Positions 18,376 through 27,654 of a stretch of DNA of 57,223 nucleotides are shown in pieces (position 1 is the first letter of the stretch; every line of letters starts with the position of its first letter). This stretch comes from Glaesserella parasuis (lineage in GTDB: Bacteria; Pseudomonadota; Gammaproteobacteria; Enterobacterales; Pasteurellaceae). The stretch covers positions 1-57,223 of the forward strand of contig NZ_MUXW01000014.1 of NCBI RefSeq assembly GCF_002015085.1, in the 5' to 3' direction. The position numbers and the translations under genes are program-made. Below the pieces are notes generated by a model. That model did no database searches and had not been told where the DNA came from. It worked only from the letters and a program-made list of their open reading frames with translations.

Positions 18376-18672
18376 CTAAAACACCTTTTTAAACGGCTTC
18401 ACAATCACTTCGCCATAAACCCCTGCTTCCACATAAGGATCTTGGCTTGCCCACTGTTTTGCTTCTTCAAGTGAATTGAATTTTGCAATAACAGTTGAAC
18501 CTGTAAAACCTGCTTCACCTGGGTTTTCATCATCAATCGCTGGGTTTGGACCTGCGGTTAAAAGGCGATCTTCGGCTTGAAGTTGTTTTAGACGTTCGAG
18601 GTGTTTTCCACGCACGGCTAAACGTTTTTCAAGGGTGTTTGGTATGTCTTGAGCAAAAATTACATAGTACAT
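18376..18672 (-). CDS. yciI: YciI family protein
   Basis: A 98-residue ferredoxin-like-fold protein of the YCII family, of unknown cellular role. The conserved His/Asp pair of the family's putative active site is in RGKHLERL and in AIDDENPG. GFTGSTVIAKF and DPYVEAGVY are family motifs. I chose ATG 18672 (MYYVIFAQD) with GGAGG five bases upstream; the frame is open to 18684 but that overlaps the yciA stop. It is the last gene of the yciC-yciB-yciA-yciI run. Confidence 0.9.
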   Translation of the reverse strand: MYYVIFAQDIPNTLEKRLAVRGKHLERLKQLQAEDRLLTAGPNPAIDDENPGEAGFTGSTVIAKFNSLEEAKQWASQDPYVEAGVYGEVIVKPFKKVF

Positions 18673-18683
18673 AATGTCCTCCA

Positions 18684-19124
18684 TTAAGGTTCAATTAAAG
18701 CTAAGGCTTGGTCAAGATCTGGGTTGTTTTCTCGTGGGATAACACGAGGTTTGCCGTTGCTATCTACAGCAACAAAGGTAAAGAGTGCTTCGGTGACACA
18801 GTGGCGTTCTCTCATTCCTTCATACACTTTTTTGATCCATACTTCGACTTTGATTTGAAGTGAGGTGCGTCCAACTTTGGTGCATTTGCCGTAACAGCAA
18901 ACCACATCACCGACTGACACAGGCAGTAAGAACGACATTTTATCTACTGAAACAGTCACTACTCTGCCTTTAACTAGCTCTTTTGCTAAAATCGCACCGC
19001 CCATATCCATTTGTGACATTATCCAACCACCAAAAATATCGCCGTTGGCGTTGGTGTCTGATGGCATTGCGAGGGTGCGTAAAATTAATGTGCCTTCAGG
19101 CTGGCGTTTAGTTTGTGTTTCCAT
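18684..19124 (-). CDS. yciA: Acyl-CoA thioesterase YciA
   Basis: A 146-residue hotdog-fold thioesterase that hydrolyses a broad range of acyl-CoAs. The active-site region [20 protein letters not shown] (about 26-45) includes the catalytic Asp. The characterised H. influenzae homologue (HI0827) has the same architecture. Its start overlaps the end of yciB by 17 bases, showing a tight operon. Confidence 0.93.
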
Positions 19125-19671
19125 TATTTTCCTCTTTTTGTTCTAGTTGTTTTAGGTGGGGGTAGAGATATAAGCCTGTGCCGATAACGGCAATGAGGCT
19201 TAATCCTGTTAAACCGAACACCTTGAAATTTGCCCAAACATCGTCAGAGAAGAACTCACTGATGATGATGTTGATGATCATACAGAAGATGAAAAAGCCT
19301 GCCCAACCTAAATTGAGCTTTTCCCATACGTTTTGTGGCAGTTTGAGTTCTTTGCCAAGTAACATTTGGATAAGAGGCTTTTTGAATACGTATTGGCTAA
19401 CGAGTAACGCTACCGCAAAAATGGCATTGACAATGGTGACTTTCCATTTAAGGAATGCCAGGTCGTTAAAGTAAGCGGTAAGTAAGCCGAAGAAAACGAC
19501 CGCTATTCCCATAATCCATTGATTTTTTTCGATTTTTTTATAAAGCAACTGTAAAGCGATAAATTGAACCACGGTAGCGGCAACTAGCACTAATGCTGCT
19601 TCTTGTACGCCATAGGTTTTATAGACGACAAAAAAGAGGATCAGTGGAATAAATTCAAGTAACTGTTTCAT
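19108..19671 (-). CDS. yciB: Inner membrane-spanning protein YciB
   Basis: A 187-residue polytopic protein (about five transmembrane helices) of the intracellular septation family. It is linked in E. coli to cell-envelope synthesis and division. [32 protein letters not shown] and [13 protein letters not shown] are its conserved blocks. I used ATG 19671 ([10 protein letters not shown]) with AGGA upstream, rather than an in-frame TTG at 19677. Confidence 0.92.
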
Positions 19672-19679
19672 TGTCAATC

Positions 19680-20408
19680 CTATTGGCGATACACTTGATA
19701 GAAACGGAAACCAAATACAACAACAAATAAGCTGATAAAGGCTCCGACCACTTGTGAAAGAATAATCCCGACATCTTCGCCAATTCTACCGATTAATGAA
19801 CCTAACAAGCTAGGAAAGAAATAACTTAAGATACAAAATAGGAAAAGCGGCACCATTCTGCCTCGACTTAATCCCCAAGTAAAACGTAAGGTTTGCATAA
19901 TGCCTTGTGGGGTTTCAAGTAAATAGACATAGACGACAAGGCTAAGTTTGATAAACAAATAGATACCTGTTGCCATAAGCAGTAAGATCATTATAGCAAG
20001 ATTGCCTTGTTGCCCGACGGTGCCACCAAATGAGATACCGATTGAAAGTGGCATTACCATAAAGATCGACAACAAAATGATTGGAAAAAAGGCTTTGAGA
20101 GTTGCCCCGATATTTTGGCTGAAATGTTGATAAGTGCCACTGTTGATAGATTTAATGTTTAAAATCAATAATATATTGATAAATACACTAATCAAAGCAG
20201 AAATAATGGTTGGGGCAAGTTGTGATGTAAGTAAAGTTAACATCTCTTGATTTGATGTATTTCCTGCCTGTATTTCTACTCTAGGAAAGAGAAAAATGGT
20301 GGATAATTGTAATAAAATTAATAATGCGGTACCCGTAAGCGTAAAGCTCCCTTGATTACGGATAAAATTCCAACTATCTTGTAACAAACTTGGAAATTTA
20401 ATCGGCAT
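19680..20408 (-). CDS. yciC: YciC family inner-membrane protein
   Basis: A 242-residue polytopic membrane protein (UPF0259) of unknown function with six predicted hydrophobic segments. The C-terminal [21 protein letters not shown] matches the E. coli YciC ending (YLFRLYMLIRQ). It lies eight bases upstream of yciB and heads the yciCBA-yciI run, so its promoter lies in the 178-base AT-rich gap shared with divergent yfbV. Confidence 0.85.
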
Positions 20409-20586
20409 TTGACTTCCTTAAATTAATGTGGTGAAAATTCAACATAATACAGTATGGTATAGCATTTGCTACATCATTCTGCGTAACTATATGGAAAGTA
20501 TAGCAACTGTTGTGATAATTCGCTATTGTAGATTTTGTAGAGATGAGTAGAATGTAACTTGAATTATTTAACGATAAAGGCAAATT

Positions 20587-21021
20587 ATGTATCACACCTT
20601 GCAAGCAGGACAGCGTTACCTCAATACCTTCCCAAATCAGAAGAAACTCGGACTGTTTATGCCCGATTATCGTTTAATCCGCTTAGTTAAATTTTCGTCA
20701 CATTTTATGCCTGCTTTTGCTTGTTTTGCGTTAGTTTGGCAATACTTTTTCCACGATCCTGAACAATCCATTCTAGCCAATGCAACCTTAACGGCGTTGT
20801 TTGCATTGAGTATCCCATTTCAAGGGTTATTTTGGCTTGGGCGACGGGCGAAATCGCCGCTACCCTTGGGGTTGTTGCAATGGTATGAAGAACTTCGTCA
20901 AAAGTTGATCAGTGAGCAACATAATATCGCTAACCAAGCGTTTCCTTCTTATCAAGATTTTGCGAATTTGTTGCAATTAGCTGAAAAGACGTGGGGACAG
21001 AGCTATTTTGATGAGTTGTAG
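20587..21021 (+). CDS. yfbV: UPF0208 membrane protein YfbV
   Basis: A 144-residue protein with two transmembrane segments (about 41-59 and 69-88) and a cytoplasmic C-terminal domain (SPLPLGLLQWYEELRQKL). In E. coli YfbV helps insulate the Ter macrodomain from its flanks. AAAGG precedes the ATG. Its 3' end overlaps the 3' end of convergent tadA by 19 bases. Confidence 0.88.
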   Translation: MYHTLQAGQRYLNTFPNQKKLGLFMPDYRLIRLVKFSSHFMPAFACFALVWQYFFHDPEQSILANATLTALFALSIPFQGLFWLGRRAKSPLPLGLLQWYEELRQKLISEQHNIANQAFPSYQDFANLLQLAEKTWGQSYFDEL

Positions 21022-21539
21022 TTAACATGCTGATTTTTCTGCTCTTCCCTTCTCTTTCTAAAAAAAGCACTGATTTTTTGGCTACACTCATCAGCCATCA
21101 CGCCACCTCGAATTTGCAGAAAATGGTTCATTTTATAGTCTTCAAAAAGATGAAAGCGAGAGCCTAGCGCCCCTGTTTTGTAATCCGAGGCTCCAAATAC
21201 CAACCGCCCAATACGGCTATGTAAAATCGCTCCAGCACACATTGTACAAGGCTCTAGGGTCACATAAAGGATTGTATCTAATAGGCGATAGTTTTGTATC
21301 TGTTGTCCCCCCATTCGGATTGCTTGAATTTCTGCGTGAGCGGTTGGATCAGAGAGAATAATTGCACGGTTCCACCCCTCTCCGATAATATTGCCTGTTT
21401 TATCGACCAACACTGCCCCAACGGGAATTTCCCCTTCTGCTTCGGCTTTATCTGCAAGGGATAAGGCGTATTGCATAAAGTAAACATCCTGTTCGGTTAA
21501 GGTTAAATCGCAATGGGATTGGGTGGGTTGGATAAACAT
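21003..21539 (-). CDS. tadA: tRNA-specific adenosine deaminase
   Basis: A 178-residue zinc deaminase that converts the wobble A34 of tRNA-Arg(ACG) to inosine. The zinc and catalytic residues are H68-A-E70 (AHAEIQA) and PCTMC (C98, C101). EIPVGAVLVD opens the core and KTGALGSRFHLF is the TadA-specific loop. The start is uncertain: the ATG at 21539 has no good Shine-Dalgarno and M22 is an alternative closer to the E. coli N-terminus. Confidence 0.93.
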   Translation of the reverse strand: MFIQPTQSHCDLTLTEQDVYFMQYALSLADKAEAEGEIPVGAVLVDKTGNIIGEGWNRAIILSDPTAHAEIQAIRMGGQQIQNYRLLDTILYVTLEPCTMCAGAILHSRIGRLVFGASDYKTGALGSRFHLFEDYKMNHFLQIRGGVMADECSQKISAFFRKRREEQKNQHVNYNSSK

Positions 21540-21554
21540 AATTTAATTAAAATG

Positions 21555-21628
21555 GTAGGGACACACTGCGTGTGTCCATAAATCACAATTTTAGGTACAA
21601 GTAGCGGACACACGCAGTGTGTCCCTAC
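21555..21628. repeat. REPIN-like inverted palindrome doublet, locus B
   Basis: GTAG-headed arm at 21555-21577 and exact inverted arm at 21606-21628, spacer 28 bases. Located between tadA and the 3' end of deaD, nine bases from the deaD stop. Confidence 0.9.
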
Positions 21629-21636
21629 GCATCAGA

Positions 21637-23469
21637 TTATCGACGACCACGCTCGTTAAAACGTTTTTCTTTAAATCCACCTTCTTTGCGGTCTTTAAAG
21701 CCACGTTCTTCACGGCGGCCCTCTCTGCCACCTCGTTCGTGACGGTCTCCACGACCTTTACCACGTCCGCCTTTATCTTCATAAGAGTTAGCATTAGTTG
21801 TACTGCCCACAGGACCTAAGAAAGACATTTGCATTGGTTTGCTTAACACTCGTGCTTTCTGTGCGAAATGTTGCACTAAATGTTTCGGCATACCCTGTGG
21901 TAATTCAATGGTTGAGTATTTATCGTGTAACTTGATATGTCCGATATAACGGCTGTTAATATCACCCTCGTTGGCAATCGCTCCAACAATGTGACGCACT
22001 TCAACACCATCTTCACGACCAAGTTCGATACGATAGAGATCCATCGTAACGCCGTTGTTATCACGATGCTCACGACCGCCACCACGACGTTCCGCAGAAC
22101 GTGGATTTTCACGTCCTTTTCCACGCTCAGCACGAGAAGGGCGAATTTCAGGATCTGGCGGAAGAATAAGTTTTTGTTTTTCTTGCAACAACATCATCAT
22201 TGCTGCAGCTAATTCTTCGTGATCTTGGTCTGCCGTGAATAGATCTTCTAATAATTCACGATAAAGCTCTAAATCGTGATGTTCTAATTGTAATGAAATG
22301 CGTGCTTTAAATTTCTCACGACGTTTTTCCATTAAAATTTCGTGATTTGGTACTGGCACTTCATCAATCGGCTTTTTGATTAAGTGTTCAATGTTTTTCA
22401 ATAAACGACGTTCACGCGGCTCTACAAATAATAATGCACGACCTGAACGACCAGCACGACCTGTACGACCGATACGGTGAACATAAGATTCTGCGTCAAG
22501 TGGAATGTCGTAGTTTACTACCAAACTGATACGCTCAATGTCGATACCACGAGCCGCCACGTCCGTTGCCACAATCACATCTAAACGACCTGATTTTAGT
22601 TTTTCCAATGCTTGTTCACGCGCTTGTTGAGTCATATCACCGTTTAATGCGGCTGCACGATAGCCATTACGCTCACAGAGTTCAGCAATATCAATGGTAC
22701 CCGTTTTGGTACGAGTAAAAATAATCGCCGCATCAAACTCTTCTACTTCTAAGAAACGCAATAACGCATCATTTTTACGGAAGCCGTTCACTAACCAGTA
22801 GCTTTGCGCAATATCTGGTGCAGAACGTTGGGTTGCCTGAATTTTAACCTCTTGCGGATCTTTCATAAAACGCTTGGTAATACGGCGAATTGGCTCTGGC
22901 ATTGTGGCAGAGAAAAGTGCCGTTTGGTGATCTTCAGGTAATTCCGCCATAACCGTTTCAACGTCTTCGATAAAGCCCATACGCAACATTTCGTCTGCTT
23001 CATCTAATACAATCGCTTTCAACATAGAAAGATCTAAGGTGCCACGGCGAATATGGTCAAGAATACGCCCTGGTGTTCCTACCACAACTTGCGCACCATT
23101 TTTTAAAGCACGGATTTGAATATCATAACGCTGACCACCATAAATCGTGACCGTGCGAATACCTTTCATATTTTTGCTGAACTGCTCACAAGCATCTGCC
23201 ACTTGGATTGCTAATTCACGGGTTGGCGCCATCACCAACATTTGTGGGTGACGCTGTTCTGGATCAATTTGAGCCAAAATAGGCAAAGAGAATGCCGCTG
23301 TTTTACCACTTCCTGTTTGTGCCATACCTAACACATCACGACCATTTAAAAGGTGTGGAATACAGGCTTGCTGGATCGGTGATGGGGTTACAAAACCCAT
23401 TTCATTTACAGCGTTAAGGATAGATTGTGGTAAGCCTAAATCGGCGAAAGTTAAAGTTGTTTCAGTCAT
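21637..23469 (-). CDS. deaD: DEAD-box ATP-dependent RNA helicase DeaD (CsdA)
   Basis: A 610-residue cold-shock helicase for ribosome assembly and mRNA decay. Motifs in order: Q motif (FVTPSPIQQ), AQTGSGKT (50-57), PTRELA, DEAD (156-159), SAT, the RGID region and HRIGRTGR. A DbpA-like RNA-binding domain follows, then a basic Gly/Arg tail (RGKGRGDRHERGGREG). The pnp-nlpI-deaD order is that of E. coli. The 380-base gap upstream could be a long 5' UTR, as in the E. coli gene, but carries a repeat doublet. Confidence 0.95.
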   Translation of the reverse strand: MTETTLTFADLGLPQSILNAVNEMGFVTPSPIQQACIPHLLNGRDVLGMAQTGSGKTAAFSLPILAQIDPEQRHPQMLVMAPTRELAIQVADACEQFSKNMKGIRTVTIYGGQRYDIQIRALKNGAQVVVGTPGRILDHIRRGTLDLSMLKAIVLDEADEMLRMGFIEDVETVMAELPEDHQTALFSATMPEPIRRITKRFMKDPQEVKIQATQRSAPDIAQSYWLVNGFRKNDALLRFLEVEEFDAAIIFTRTKTGTIDIAELCERNGYRAAALNGDMTQQAREQALEKLKSGRLDVIVATDVAARGIDIERISLVVNYDIPLDAESYVHRIGRTGRAGRSGRALLFVEPRERRLLKNIEHLIKKPIDEVPVPNHEILMEKRREKFKARISLQLEHHDLELYRELLEDLFTADQDHEELAAAMMMLLQEKQKLILPPDPEIRPSRAERGKGRENPRSAERRGGGREHRDNNGVTMDLYRIELGREDGVEVRHIVGAIANEGDINSRYIGHIKLHDKYSTIELPQGMPKHLVQHFAQKARVLSKPMQMSFLGPVGSTTNANSYEDKGGRGKGRGDRHERGGREGRREERGFKDRKEGGFKEKRFNERGRR

Positions 23470-23556
23470 AAAATTCCAAAATTGGTTATTTTAGGGAATG
23501 TGTTTTTCCACAAAACTGATCCCCCTCTTTAGAAAAGCAAGGTTATCAGGTTCATT

Positions 23557-23637
23557 GTAGGGACACACTGTGTGTGTCCGCAAGCTATCAAATTCACATA
23601 AAAATTAGGCAATCGGACACACGCAGTGTGTCCCTAC
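23557..23637. repeat. REPIN-like inverted palindrome doublet, locus C
   Basis: Left arm 23557-23579 has the centre TGT instead of TGC; right arm 23615-23637 matches the consensus. Spacer 35 bases. Lies in the deaD-nlpI gap. Confidence 0.88.
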
Positions 23638-23664
23638 AGAGCACCATTTATCAGAATTTGGCAA

Positions 23665-23685
23665 CCCATCTTTAGAAAAGATGGG
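23665..23685. other. Short hairpin in the deaD-nlpI gap
   Basis: CCCATCTT-tagaa-AAGATGGG, a perfect 8-bp stem without a T-run. A related TCTTTAGAAAAG stretch occurs at about 23527. No function assigned; the remaining bases of this gap (23470-23849) are AT-rich and I see nothing else besides locus C and the terminator at 23799. Confidence 0.4.
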
Positions 23686-23798
23686 GAGCGGATCAATCCA
23701 ACATTTCACTAAAAAATAAAAATTATATTGTTGAGCTTTTTAGGTAAGAAAAATAAATAGAAAGCAAACCAATGCTTTATATAACTTGTCACACAGTG

Positions 23799-23842
23799 TA
23801 AGCGGTTTGATTTGCAAAAAATTTTGCGAAACCTACCGCTTA
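23799..23842 (-). terminator. nlpI terminator-like hairpin with uptake-signal-like arms
   Basis: TAAGCGGT (23799-23806) pairs with ACCGCTTA (23835-23842), and the inside continues as TTTGCAAAA/ATTTTGCGAA. It begins eight bases beyond the nlpI stop. This AAGCGGT...ACCGCTT design recurs at 48158. Confidence 0.65.
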
Positions 23843-23849
23843 AATCGTC

Positions 23850-24773
23850 CTAATTTTTCCCAACAACGGGATCTGTTTGTTTTGCTCTTTGATGTAATTG
23901 AGCTAATTCAAACAACGCAAAACGATACTCAACAAAGTTATATACTTGATTTGCAATAGCTAGACGGAAAAGGCTTTTAGCCTCTTCAAGCTGATTCATT
24001 TTGAGTGTTTGTTTTGCAAGATAAAAATATGTTTCGGTTAAAATCTCTGCATAAGCTACCGTATTCGGTTCAGCTTGAGCAATCATTTTTAAACGAAGTT
24101 GTTCAAGAGTAAAATCCCCTAGCAAGTAAGACACTAAATGTGTCCCCCAAAAGTCTTTTGACAAATGCTTGGCACGTTTTAACAAATTTGCTTTTGCATC
24201 ACTTGGGTTTAATTCTAACTCATTGAAATATAACCATAATACACGGTAAGGATCGGACTTATCTGCTTTATAGAAACGCAATAAATCACGTTCTGCCTCA
24301 GAATAACGACCACTATAGTAAAATGCTAAACCACGATTTAAACGGGTATAATCATAATTTGGATCGAGTTCCAACACGGCATTAAAAGCATCTATAGAAC
24401 TGTCATAATCATCTTCAAGCAATAAATATAACCCTAAATAATTATAGGCAGCTGCCATTTTAGGTGCATATTCAACCGCTTGCGTAAAATCATAACGAGC
24501 CAACGACCAAAGTCCTAAACTGTCGTAAATAACGCCTCTTTCAAAATGTAATTCGGCACGTTCAGCTTGGCTTAATTTCGCTTCTTGCAACACTTGCGTT
24601 AAACGAACAAGCATTACTTCCTGTTCAAAACGTAACTGAGGATTGAGTTCCGATAAAGGTAATTTTGTCGGGGCAATCATATCTGACACTCTGTTCACAC
24701 AGCCTGTCAAAAAAATCATTACCAAAACTAACCAGCAAAAACGAAAATTAAACAACTTAAAACGTTGTGGCAT
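23850..24773 (-). CDS. nlpI: Lipoprotein NlpI
   Basis: A 307-residue outer-membrane lipoprotein with TPR repeats. In E. coli it is an adaptor for the Prc protease acting on peptidoglycan endopeptidases. The signal peptide ends in the lipobox LTGC (C25). TPR motifs are visible at about 75-180 (AELHFERGVIYDSLG, AAYNYLGLYLLLEDDYD, LNRGLAFYYSGRY). It follows pnp by 73 bases, the conserved context. No catalytic residues are expected. Confidence 0.92.
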   Translation of the reverse strand: MPQRFKLFNFRFCWLVLVMIFLTGCVNRVSDMIAPTKLPLSELNPQLRFEQEVMLVRLTQVLQEAKLSQAERAELHFERGVIYDSLGLWSLARYDFTQAVEYAPKMAAAYNYLGLYLLLEDDYDSSIDAFNAVLELDPNYDYTRLNRGLAFYYSGRYSEAERDLLRFYKADKSDPYRVLWLYFNELELNPSDAKANLLKRAKHLSKDFWGTHLVSYLLGDFTLEQLRLKMIAQAEPNTVAYAEILTETYFYLAKQTLKMNQLEEAKSLFRLAIANQVYNFVEYRFALFELAQLHQRAKQTDPVVGKN

Positions 24774-24846
24774 TAATAAAACCTTAGGTATTTATCATTC
24801 TTAAAATGAAGATCCCTTCCCCTGTTCGAGGAAGAGATAGATGTGA

Positions 24847-26976
24847 TTATTCTGCTAATTCTTGAATTTCTTCAACAATTTCTGTTGCAGTTGCATCACC
24901 ATTCAGATCTTTCATAGTTAAGCGGATACGACCTTGACGATCGATTTCTACCACTTTCACCTGAACTTCTTGACCAACAGATAAGTAATCCGCAACACGT
25001 TCTACACGAGCTTCCGTGATTTGAGAAATATGCACTAAACCTTCTTTACCGCCAAGGATAGACACGAATGCACCGAAATCAACCACACGAGTTACTTTAC
25101 CTTTGTAGATTACATTCACTTCGACTTCTGCAACGATCTCTTCGATACGTTCCATCACACGTTTCGCGGCGTTGTTGTCTGTTGCCGCAATTTTCACTGT
25201 TCCGTCATCATCAATGTCGATTGATGTGCCGGTTTCTTCGGTTAATGCACGAATTGTCGCACCACCTTTACCGATCACATCTTTGATTTTCTTCGGTTCG
25301 ATCTTCATTGTATGAATACGAGGTGCGAAGTCAGAAATTTCTGAACGTGGTGCAGGGATCGCTTGTTCCATTACGCCTAAAATGTACATACGCGCACCTT
25401 TTGCTTGATTTAATGCGATACGCATAATTTCAGGGGTGATCCCTTCAATTTTGATGTCCATTTGTAATGCAGTTACACCTTCACGAGTACCTGCTACTTT
25501 AAAGTCCATATCACCTAAGTGGTCTTCATCACCTAAAATGTCTGAAAGTACCACAAATTTCTCTTCTTCTTTCACTAAGCCCATTGCGATACCAGCAACA
25601 GCCGCTTTGATTGGTACACCTGCATCCATTAACGCAAGAGAAGCACCACATACAGAAGCCATTGATGAAGAACCGTTTGACTCGGTAATTTCAGAAACCA
25701 CACGCACAACATATGGGAACTCTTCTGCCGTTGGCATTACTGCTAACACGCCACGTTTCGCTAAACGACCGTGACCGATTTCACGACGTTTCGGCAAACC
25801 GATACGACCTGTTTCACCTACTGAATATGGAGGGAAGTTGTAGTGGAATAAGAAGCGATCTGATTTTTCGCCTGTTAATTCGTCAATAATTTGTGCATCA
25901 CGCTCTGTCCCTAATGTCGCAACCGCTAATGCTTGTGTTTCACCGCGAGTAAACAACGCTGAACCGTGCGTACGAGGTAAAACGCCTGTGCAAATATCTA
26001 ATGCACGCACGGTATCCACTGTACGACCGTCAATGCGTGGTTCGCCTGCGATAATACGGCTACGCACGATTTGGCTTTCTAATGCGGTAATAATATCTAC
26101 AATCTTGCCGCTTGAAATGGTTTCATCTTCTGCAGTTAATTGAGCGATAACGTCCGCTTTGATTGCGTCAATTTGTTCATAACGTGCTTGTTTTTCAGTG
26201 ATACGGTAAGCATCGCCAAGACGAACTTCTGCTAATGCTTTAACTTTATTGATTAAATCCGTATTTGGCTCTGGAGCAACCCAGTCCCAACGTGGTTTGC
26301 CTGCTTCTTTCACAAATTCTTTGATGTTTTCAATCACAACTTGTTGTTGCTCGTGACCGAATACCACTGCCGCTAACATCTGTTCTTCAGTTAAAATATC
26401 TGCTTCAGATTCAACCATTAATACCGCTTTGTCTGTACCAGCCACTACTAAATCTAAACGGCTTAAACGTTGTTCTGATGTAGTTGGGTTAAGCACAAAT
26501 TGGTTATCAATGAAACCAACGCGCGCCGCACCGATTGGACCATTGAAAGGCACGCCAGATAGAGATAATGCTGCTGAAGCACCGATCATCGCCACTAAAT
26601 CTGGGCTGATTTGTGGATTAACAGAAACCACTGTTGCAATCACTTGAATTTCGTTGAAGAAACCTTCAGGGAAAAGTGGACGAACTGGACGGTCAATTAA
26701 ACGCGCGATTAAGGTTTCGCCTTCAGATGGACGACCTTCACGTTTGAAGAAACCACCCGGAATACGACCTGCCGCGTAAGTACGCTCTTGATAATCCACA
26801 GTTAATGGGAAGAAGTCTTGACCTTCATTCACCTCTTTTTTTGCCACCACAGTAACAAAAACGGTAGTGTCGTCCATACTTGCCATTACTGCTGCCGTTG
26901 CTTGACGAGCAATAGCCCCTGTTTCTAAAGTTACGGTATGCTGACCGTATTTAAATTGTTTGACGATTGGAGTCAT
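24847..26976 (-). CDS. pnp: Polyribonucleotide nucleotidyltransferase
   Basis: A 709-residue phosphorolytic 3'-5' exoribonuclease and degradosome component. Two RNase PH domains are separated by a helical linker. FFPLTVDYQERTYAAGRIPGGFFKREGRPSEGE is in the first and GDMDFKVAGTREGVTALQMD in the second. They are followed by KH (KDVIGKGGATIR) and S1 (YKGKVTRVVDFGAFVSILGG) domains. E. coli PNPase is 711 residues. AAGGAA precedes the ATG. rpsO is not upstream here; the gene has its own promoter and an RNase III-type leader hairpin. Confidence 0.97.
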   Translation of the reverse strand: MTPIVKQFKYGQHTVTLETGAIARQATAAVMASMDDTTVFVTVVAKKEVNEGQDFFPLTVDYQERTYAAGRIPGGFFKREGRPSEGETLIARLIDRPVRPLFPEGFFNEIQVIATVVSVNPQISPDLVAMIGASAALSLSGVPFNGPIGAARVGFIDNQFVLNPTTSEQRLSRLDLVVAGTDKAVLMVESEADILTEEQMLAAVVFGHEQQQVVIENIKEFVKEAGKPRWDWVAPEPNTDLINKVKALAEVRLGDAYRITEKQARYEQIDAIKADVIAQLTAEDETISSGKIVDIITALESQIVRSRIIAGEPRIDGRTVDTVRALDICTGVLPRTHGSALFTRGETQALAVATLGTERDAQIIDELTGEKSDRFLFHYNFPPYSVGETGRIGLPKRREIGHGRLAKRGVLAVMPTAEEFPYVVRVVSEITESNGSSSMASVCGASLALMDAGVPIKAAVAGIAMGLVKEEEKFVVLSDILGDEDHLGDMDFKVAGTREGVTALQMDIKIEGITPEIMRIALNQAKGARMYILGVMEQAIPAPRSEISDFAPRIHTMKIEPKKIKDVIGKGGATIRALTEETGTSIDIDDDGTVKIAATDNNAAKRVMERIEEIVAEVEVNVIYKGKVTRVVDFGAFVSILGGKEGLVHISQITEARVERVADYLSVGQEVQVKVVEIDRQGRIRLTMKDLNGDATATEIVEEIQELAE

Positions 26977-27030
26977 TTGAATGTTCCTTATGAATTTTTG
27001 GATTTATTGTTGTTTTATTTCCTAAAAATT

Positions 27031-27078
27031 GCGACTAGCAAAAGTAATCTCACACATCAAATTACTTTTGATAGCCGC
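27031..27078 (-). promoter_or_regulatory. pnp leader stem-loop (probable RNase III/PNPase autoregulation site)
   Basis: In the 5' UTR of pnp an 18-position stem (27031-27048 with 27061-27078; 16 pairs, two mismatches) closes a 12-base loop. It starts GCGGCTATCAAAAGTAAT on the mRNA, about 55 bases before the ATG. E. coli pnp mRNA is autoregulated through RNase III cleavage of such a leader duplex; function here is by analogy. Confidence 0.65.
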
Positions 27079-27109
27079 CTCTTAGAATGCGAAGAAATAA
27101 AACTTGGCT

Positions 27110-27115
27110 ATTATA
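27110..27115 (-). promoter_or_regulatory. pnp promoter -10 element
   Basis: A perfect TATAAT on the minus strand, about 30 bases before the leader hairpin. A -35 is weak (GGCGAT at 17 bases spacing). Confidence 0.55.
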
Positions 27116-27200
27116 CAGAGATTTTCTGAAAAATCGCCTGTTATTTCGGAATTTGTAAGAAATTTACGCAAAGTGCCCGCTTGTTTCGATCAGCTCTTAT

Positions 27201-27222
27201 TTTTGTGATGCTCGTCGAAAAA
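27201..27222 (+). promoter_or_regulatory. CRP-S-like element upstream of the toxin-antitoxin pair
   Basis: A 22-base element with TTTTGTGATG at one end and CGTCGAAAAA at the other, 19 of 22 bases identical to the comEC element at 15655. Similarity extends upstream (TTA) and downstream (TTTTTCT). A -10-like TAAATA/TATAAA lies at 27242-27251, giving roughly class II CRP spacing. It is about 90 bases before the toxin ATG. Confidence 0.6.
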
Positions 27223-27288
27223 TGTGTTTTTTCTGCTTGTGTAAATATAAAACGAATCAATAATCCTATTTTCCTTGATATTTATTAC

Positions 27289-27312
27289 TTTTGGTATAAA
27301 ATTTGATACAAA
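27289..27312 (+). promoter_or_regulatory. Candidate antitoxin operator
   Basis: Imperfect inverted repeat TTTTGGTAT, eight-base spacer, ATACAAAA directly before the toxin start codon. HTH antitoxins of this kind usually bind a palindrome here. Short and AT-rich, so weak evidence. Confidence 0.35.
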
Positions 27313-27654
27313 ATGAATATAATGCGTAAGCCTGTTCTATGGGTAGGCTCAACCCTAGATGATATTAGGTTATTCCCTGATCATATTAAAAGAGAAATAG
27401 GTCATGATCTTGACCTTGTTCAGCAAGGGTTAGAACCAAGAGATTTCAAACCTATGCAGAATCTTGGTAGTGGAATCCTTGAAATTCGAATCAAAGAGCA
27501 ATCGGGTGCTTATCGCTTGGTCTATGTTGCGAAATATCATAATGCGATTTATTGTTTACACGCCTTTCAGAAAAGGAGTGAAAAAACCGCTAAACGAGAT
27601 ATAGAAATCATTAAAGCTAGATTTAAAGCTATTCATCAAGGAGAAAAATCATGA
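27313..27654 (+). CDS. RelE/HigB-family toxin (Gp49-like), HI0660/ToxT-like
   Basis: A 113-residue protein of the phage-derived Gp49-like/HigB family (RelE fold), whose members cleave mRNA on the ribosome. Visible family blocks are the central LEIRIKEQSGAYRLVYVAKY and the C-terminal HAFQKRSEKTAKRDIEIIKAR, rich in the basic residues used for RNA binding. It is the first gene of a toxin-antitoxin pair and its TGA overlaps the antitoxin ATG (ATGA). The start at 27313 lacks a clear Shine-Dalgarno; M4 (27322) is an alternative. The CRP-S-like promoter and gene order match the competence-regulated toxTA of H. influenzae. Confidence 0.88.
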   Translation: MNIMRKPVLWVGSTLDDIRLFPDHIKREIGHDLDLVQQGLEPRDFKPMQNLGSGILEIRIKEQSGAYRLVYVAKYHNAIYCLHAFQKRSEKTAKRDIEIIKARFKAIHQGEKS

